Shown one piece after another: positions 5,534-8,089 of a DNA stretch of 8,089 bases. The first letter of the stretch is position 1, and each line of letters starts with the position of its first letter. The DNA is from Desulfobacterales bacterium (lineage in GTDB: Bacteria > Desulfobacterota > Desulfobacteria > Desulfobacterales > Desulfosalsimonadaceae): positions 1-8,089 of the forward strand of contig SLIE01000182.1 in the NCBI GenBank assembly GCA_007135795.1, given 5' to 3'. The position numbers and the translations under genes were made by a program. Under the pieces are notes generated by a model. It was not told the origin of the DNA and did no database searches. It was given only the letters and a program-made list of their open reading frames with translations.

Positions 5534-7464
5534 CAAATGATGTTATAGACCCCACGCTTTACCGGTGTGTCAAAGCCGCCACGGCCAGAAAGGCCACGGA
5601 TCTGGTGATCCTCGATGTCCGGAATATATCGGATATGACCGATTATTTTTTGATTGCATCCGGCCGCTCTCACAGGCAGGTCAGCGCGATTGCGGAACTT
5701 ATCGAAAGGGAGCTTCGAAAAGCAGGGATCAAGGCCTTGAGCGTCGAGGGAATAAAAGACGGGCATTGGGCCTTGCTCGATTACGGGCACGTGGTAATCC
5801 ATGTGTTTTATGAACCGATTCGCCTGTTTTACGATATCGAAAGCCTGTGGTCCGATGCGAAAAGAGAAAACGTGGAGGAGTTCATGGAAAAGGCACAACC
5901 GCTTTTTGATCCACCTGAAAAGCTGCCGCTTAAAAAGTGTCTGCTTCTTATCCTCGACGGCTGGGGAATCGCCGAGGAAGATGAAGGGAATGCCATTTAC
6001 CTTGCGAACACCCCTTTTTTTGACAAACTCTGCAACAGCTATCCCAATACACGGCTGCAATGCGCCGGCAAGGGCGTCGGGTTGCCTGACGGCGTGATGG
6101 GAAATTCGGAAGTGGGGCACATTAATATCGGTGCAGGCAGGATTGTCAACCAGGTGCTCCTCCGAATCGATCTGGCTATCGAGAACCATTCTTTCTATGA
6201 GAACGAAGCGCTGAAGCGGTGTATGGAGAAAGTCCGGGAGAAAGGCGGTGCCCTCCACCTGATGGGTCTGGTTTCCGATGCCGGGGTTCACAGCCAGATC
6301 GATCACCTATTTGCCTTGCTGGACATGGCAAAACGTGAAAACATTGAAAACGTATATGTCCACCCAATCCTGGATGGAAGGGATACACCTCCGGACAGTG
6401 GTGTGGAATATATCGAACATCTCGCGGATGCACTCACGGAAAAAGGGATTGGCAGAATTGCCACCCTGTGTGGACGGTTTTACGCCATGGACCGGGATAC
6501 CCGCTGGAACCGGACTGAAAAGGCCTACCAGCTCTACACGGAAGCTGTGGGAACCGTGGAATCCGAACCGGTCCAGGCGGTTCGAAATGCGTACTCGAAA
6601 GATGAAACGGATGAGTTCGTAAGCCCCGTGGTACTGACCGAGGCGGACGGAACCCCGTTTGGCGGCATCGGTGATGATGACGGGGTCATCTTTTTCAATT
6701 TCCGTCCGGATCGTGCCCGGCAGATAACACGCGCCTTTACGGATGACGCCTTTGACGCTTTTGAAAGAAAGAAGATCCCTGCCCTTTCCTGCTATGTCTG
6801 CATGACCCAGTATGATGAATCATACGACCTTCCGGTGGCTTTTGGTCCGGTTCACCTTGACAACATATTGGGGGAAGTGATCAGTAATCAGGGGTTGACG
6901 CAGCTGCGGCTGGCGGAAACGGAAAAATACGCGCACGTGACGTATTTTTTAAATGGTGGAGAGGAAAAGCCATTTGAAAACGAGGACCGAATTCTGATTC
7001 CCTCCCCCCGGGAGATTCGCACCTATGATCAAAAACCGGAAATGAGTGCATTTGAAGTGGCTGACGAAGCCGTTCGACAAATCAGTTCCGGTAAGCATGA
7101 CCTGATCGTGATCAATTTTGCCAACCTCGATATGGTGGGGCATACCGGTATAATGGAAGCCGCCATCAAAGCGTGTGAGGCCGTGGACAAGTGCGTTGAA
7201 AAGGTGGTTGGACGCGCACTGGAAAATGGATATGCCGTTATGGTGACCGCTGATCATGGAAATGCTGAAAAAATGAAGGAATCCGGCAATTCTCACACAG
7301 CGCATACCCAAAATGACGTCCCCTTTGTTCTTGTTAACGGTATTAAAGACGGTTACGAATTAAGACCCGGCGTTTTGGGAGATATTGCCGTGACGATTCT
7401 TGAAATTATGGGGATTGAAAAACCAGCTGAAATGACAGGTCGGTCGCTCATTGAAAAATCCTGA
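5530..7464 (+). CDS. RsfS-GpmI fusion: ribosomal silencing factor and iPGM
   Basis: One 644-codon frame carries two complete proteins. Residues about 1-112 are RsfS (YbeB/Iojap), which binds L14 on the 50S subunit and blocks joining with the 30S. Seen are LVILDVRNISDMTDYFLIAS, the SVEG segment and the terminal WALLDYGHVVIHV and YDIESLW. Residues about 135-644 are cofactor-independent phosphoglycerate mutase (rsfS+gpmI), which interconverts 3- and 2-phosphoglycerate using Mn. Its metal and catalytic residues are Asp143 (LDGWG), Ser193 (GNSEVGH), His254, Arg284/Asp285 (DGRDTPP), Lys466 (ETEKYAHVTYF), Asp534/His538 (DMVGHTG), Asp575/His576 (ADHGN) and His589/His592 (SHTAH). The ATG at 5530 overlaps the nadD stop and follows AAAGG (5517-5521). 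No stop or motif loss marks the junction. A possible internal start lies at 5884. Confidence 0.93.
   Translation: MTNDVIDPTLYRCVKAATARKATDLVILDVRNISDMTDYFLIASGRSHRQVSAIAELIERELRKAGIKALSVEGIKDGHWALLDYGHVVIHVFYEPIRLFYDIESLWSDAKRENVEEFMEKAQPLFDPPEKLPLKKCLLLILDGWGIAEEDEGNAIYLANTPFFDKLCNSYPNTRLQCAGKGVGLPDGVMGNSEVGHINIGAGRIVNQVLLRIDLAIENHSFYENEALKRCMEKVREKGGALHLMGLVSDAGVHSQIDHLFALLDMAKRENIENVYVHPILDGRDTPPDSGVEYIEHLADALTEKGIGRIATLCGRFYAMDRDTRWNRTEKAYQLYTEAVGTVESEPVQAVRNAYSKDETDEFVSPVVLTEADGTPFGGIGDDDGVIFFNFRPDRARQITRAFTDDAFDAFERKKIPALSCYVCMTQYDESYDLPVAFGPVHLDNILGEVISNQGLTQLRLAETEKYAHVTYFLNGGEEKPFENEDRILIPSPREIRTYDQKPEMSAFEVADEAVRQISSGKHDLIVINFANLDMVGHTGIMEAAIKACEAVDKCVEKVVGRALENGYAVMVTADHGNAEKMKESGNSHTAHTQNDVPFVLVNGIKDGYELRPGVLGDIAVTILEIMGIEKPAEMTGRSLIEKS
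5874..5886 (+). promoter_or_regulatory. Internal ribosome-binding site and start for free GpmI
   Basis: GGAGGAG (5874-5880) is a near-perfect Shine-Dalgarno sequence. It is followed, five bases after its GGAGG core, by an ATG (5884-5886) that is in frame with the fusion as codon 119. Initiation here would give a 526-residue protein with about 18 residues before the first mutase strand, close to the normal GpmI N-terminus. The site lies exactly between the two domains and is stronger than the ribosome-binding sites of nadD or proB. Use in the cell is inferred. Confidence 0.6.
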
Positions 7465-7480
7465 TAATTCGTTTTAGGCT

Positions 7481-7496
7481 ATCCCTTAAAAGGGAT
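7481..7496. other. Small palindrome after gpmI
   Basis: ATCCCTT (7481-7487) and AAGGGAT (7490-7496) form a short perfect inverted repeat 16 nt after the fusion stop. As RNA it would be a 6-bp stem with a 4-nt loop. The following sequence is only mildly T-rich (GTCGTTTACTATTTT), so termination would be weak. Confidence 0.35.
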
Positions 7497-7514
7497 GTCG
7501 TTTACTATTTTAAA

Positions 7515-7520
7515 TATAAT
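7515..7520 (+). promoter_or_regulatory. Possible -10 element for the last gene
   Basis: A perfect TATAAT lies in an AT-rich stretch 21 bp before the last gene. No matching -35 hexamer is found at 15-18 bp (the candidates are GGGATG-like), and there is no extended -10 TGn. It may be a weak promoter or chance in AT-rich DNA. Confidence 0.25.
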
Positions 7521-7541
7521 TCATACTTCAAGTGAACTATT

Positions 7542-8084
7542 ATGCCATGTAATTTATCAAATCAGCAGGTAATAACCGATTTCGTGACTGGCAAATCGGT
7601 ACTCGATATCGGCCCGGAAGCCAATCGCCAGGCTGTGGAAAAATACCTTGTGAATGAAAAAGGGTATGATCGTGCGCAAATTGTCGTTGACATGGATCTG
7701 GTTCTTGAAATAACCGGAAAGCCTTATCGTACCAAGCTTGATCTGGTCGTTTTTGCAGATAATCAGCCTTTTATGGTAATCAAGTGCGCTGCGGGCTCAC
7801 TGGGCTCAAGGGAAAGAGAAGTTATTTATGCCGCTCGGGTTGCTCAAAAACATCCGATACCGATTGCTGTTGCGTCCGACGGGCATGATGCCCTGGTCTT
7901 TAATGCCATAACCCGCAAACAGATCGGTCAAGGGCTTGAATCAATTCCAACTCCTGAAAAAGGGGTCGAAATCCTTAAGGATTATAAAGCTTTGATTTTG
8001 CCGGAGGATAAACTGGAAAAGGAAAAGATTATTTTTCGATCCTATGATACCCTGAATGTCAATGTTGCTGATAGAGACTGCTGA
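7542..8084 (+). CDS. Lone HsdR-N-like (HSDR_N_2 type) domain protein
   Basis: The 180-residue product resembles the N-terminal nuclease-fold domain of type I restriction R subunits, standing alone without helicase domains. Seen in order are a helical start with RQAVEKYLVNEKGY (29-42), VVDMDL, and the strand KLDLVVFAD with candidate metal ligand Asp67. The next strand is PFMVIKCAAGS (76-86), followed by the helix REREVIYAARVAQK (90-103) and IPIAVASDG. Where active relatives typically have an ExK motif (as in IECKA), this protein reads IKCAA, so both catalytic residues appear to be missing. The ATG at 7542 has only a weak AAGTGA (7530-7535) upstream. No hsdM or hsdS is visible, so a restriction role is not supported. 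Function unknown; nucleic-acid binding is a guess from the fold. Confidence 0.7.
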   Translation: MPCNLSNQQVITDFVTGKSVLDIGPEANRQAVEKYLVNEKGYDRAQIVVDMDLVLEITGKPYRTKLDLVVFADNQPFMVIKCAAGSLGSREREVIYAARVAQKHPIPIAVASDGHDALVFNAITRKQIGQGLESIPTPEKGVEILKDYKALILPEDKLEKEKIIFRSYDTLNVNVADRDC

Positions 8085-8089
8085 ATGGG

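Noticed and set aside
5860..5940. RsfS-GpmI fusion as a sequencing frameshift artefact.
   Set aside because: Both domains are complete and in the same frame, with a plausible linker. The nearby stops (5907, 5916, 5931) all lie in another frame. An error cannot be formally excluded, but nothing in the sequence suggests one.
5509..6306. Long open frame of 265 codons on the - strand, opposite the RsfS-GpmI gene.
   Set aside because: It lies wholly across a well-supported gene with intact motifs, and its translation shows no recognisable family. It is a shadow of codon bias.
7542..8084. Part of a type I restriction-modification system.
   Set aside because: Only an HsdR-N-like domain is present, with no helicase region, methylase or specificity gene, and the catalytic motif appears lost.

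Overview
The window is a compact housekeeping locus of a Gram-negative bacterium, most likely a Desulfobacterota (former Deltaproteobacteria) sulfate reducer or a relative. This placement is inference. It rests on the gene order rplU-rpmA-obgE-proB-proA-nadD-rsfS, an L27 without the cleavable N-terminal extension of Firmicutes, the style of the proteins, and a terminal small HsdR-N-like protein of a kind I associate with this group. All eight genes are on the + strand and look intact.

Layout. Positions 1-84 hold the tail of an upstream unit, ending in a strong intrinsic terminator (34-83). A textbook sigma-70 promoter (85-112) follows directly and drives rplU (bL21). A 350-bp gap contains a long imperfect inverted repeat (479-588) and a second hairpin (639-669). 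Then come rpmA (bL27), obgE (ribosome-assembly GTPase) and proB (glutamate 5-kinase), each overlapping the next. A 304-bp non-coding gap with a hairpin, short repeats and a near-palindrome separates proB from proA (gamma-glutamyl-phosphate reductase). nadD (NaMN adenylyltransferase) follows after 76 bp and overlaps the next gene by 4 bp.

That next gene is the most striking object here: one uninterrupted 644-codon frame joining a complete ribosomal silencing factor RsfS (about residues 1-112) to a complete cofactor-independent phosphoglycerate mutase GpmI (about residues 135-644). A Shine-Dalgarno sequence and an in-frame ATG sit exactly in the linker. The locus could therefore make both a fusion and a free 526-residue mutase. 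The last gene (7542-8084) encodes a lone HsdR-N-type domain whose expected nuclease E-x-K residues appear to be replaced.

Functionally, the cluster combines ribosome production (L21, L27), ribosome maturation (Obg), ribosome dormancy (RsfS), the first two steps of proline synthesis, NAD synthesis and one step of central carbon metabolism. The RsfS-GpmI fusion physically ties translation silencing to glycolysis/gluconeogenesis.
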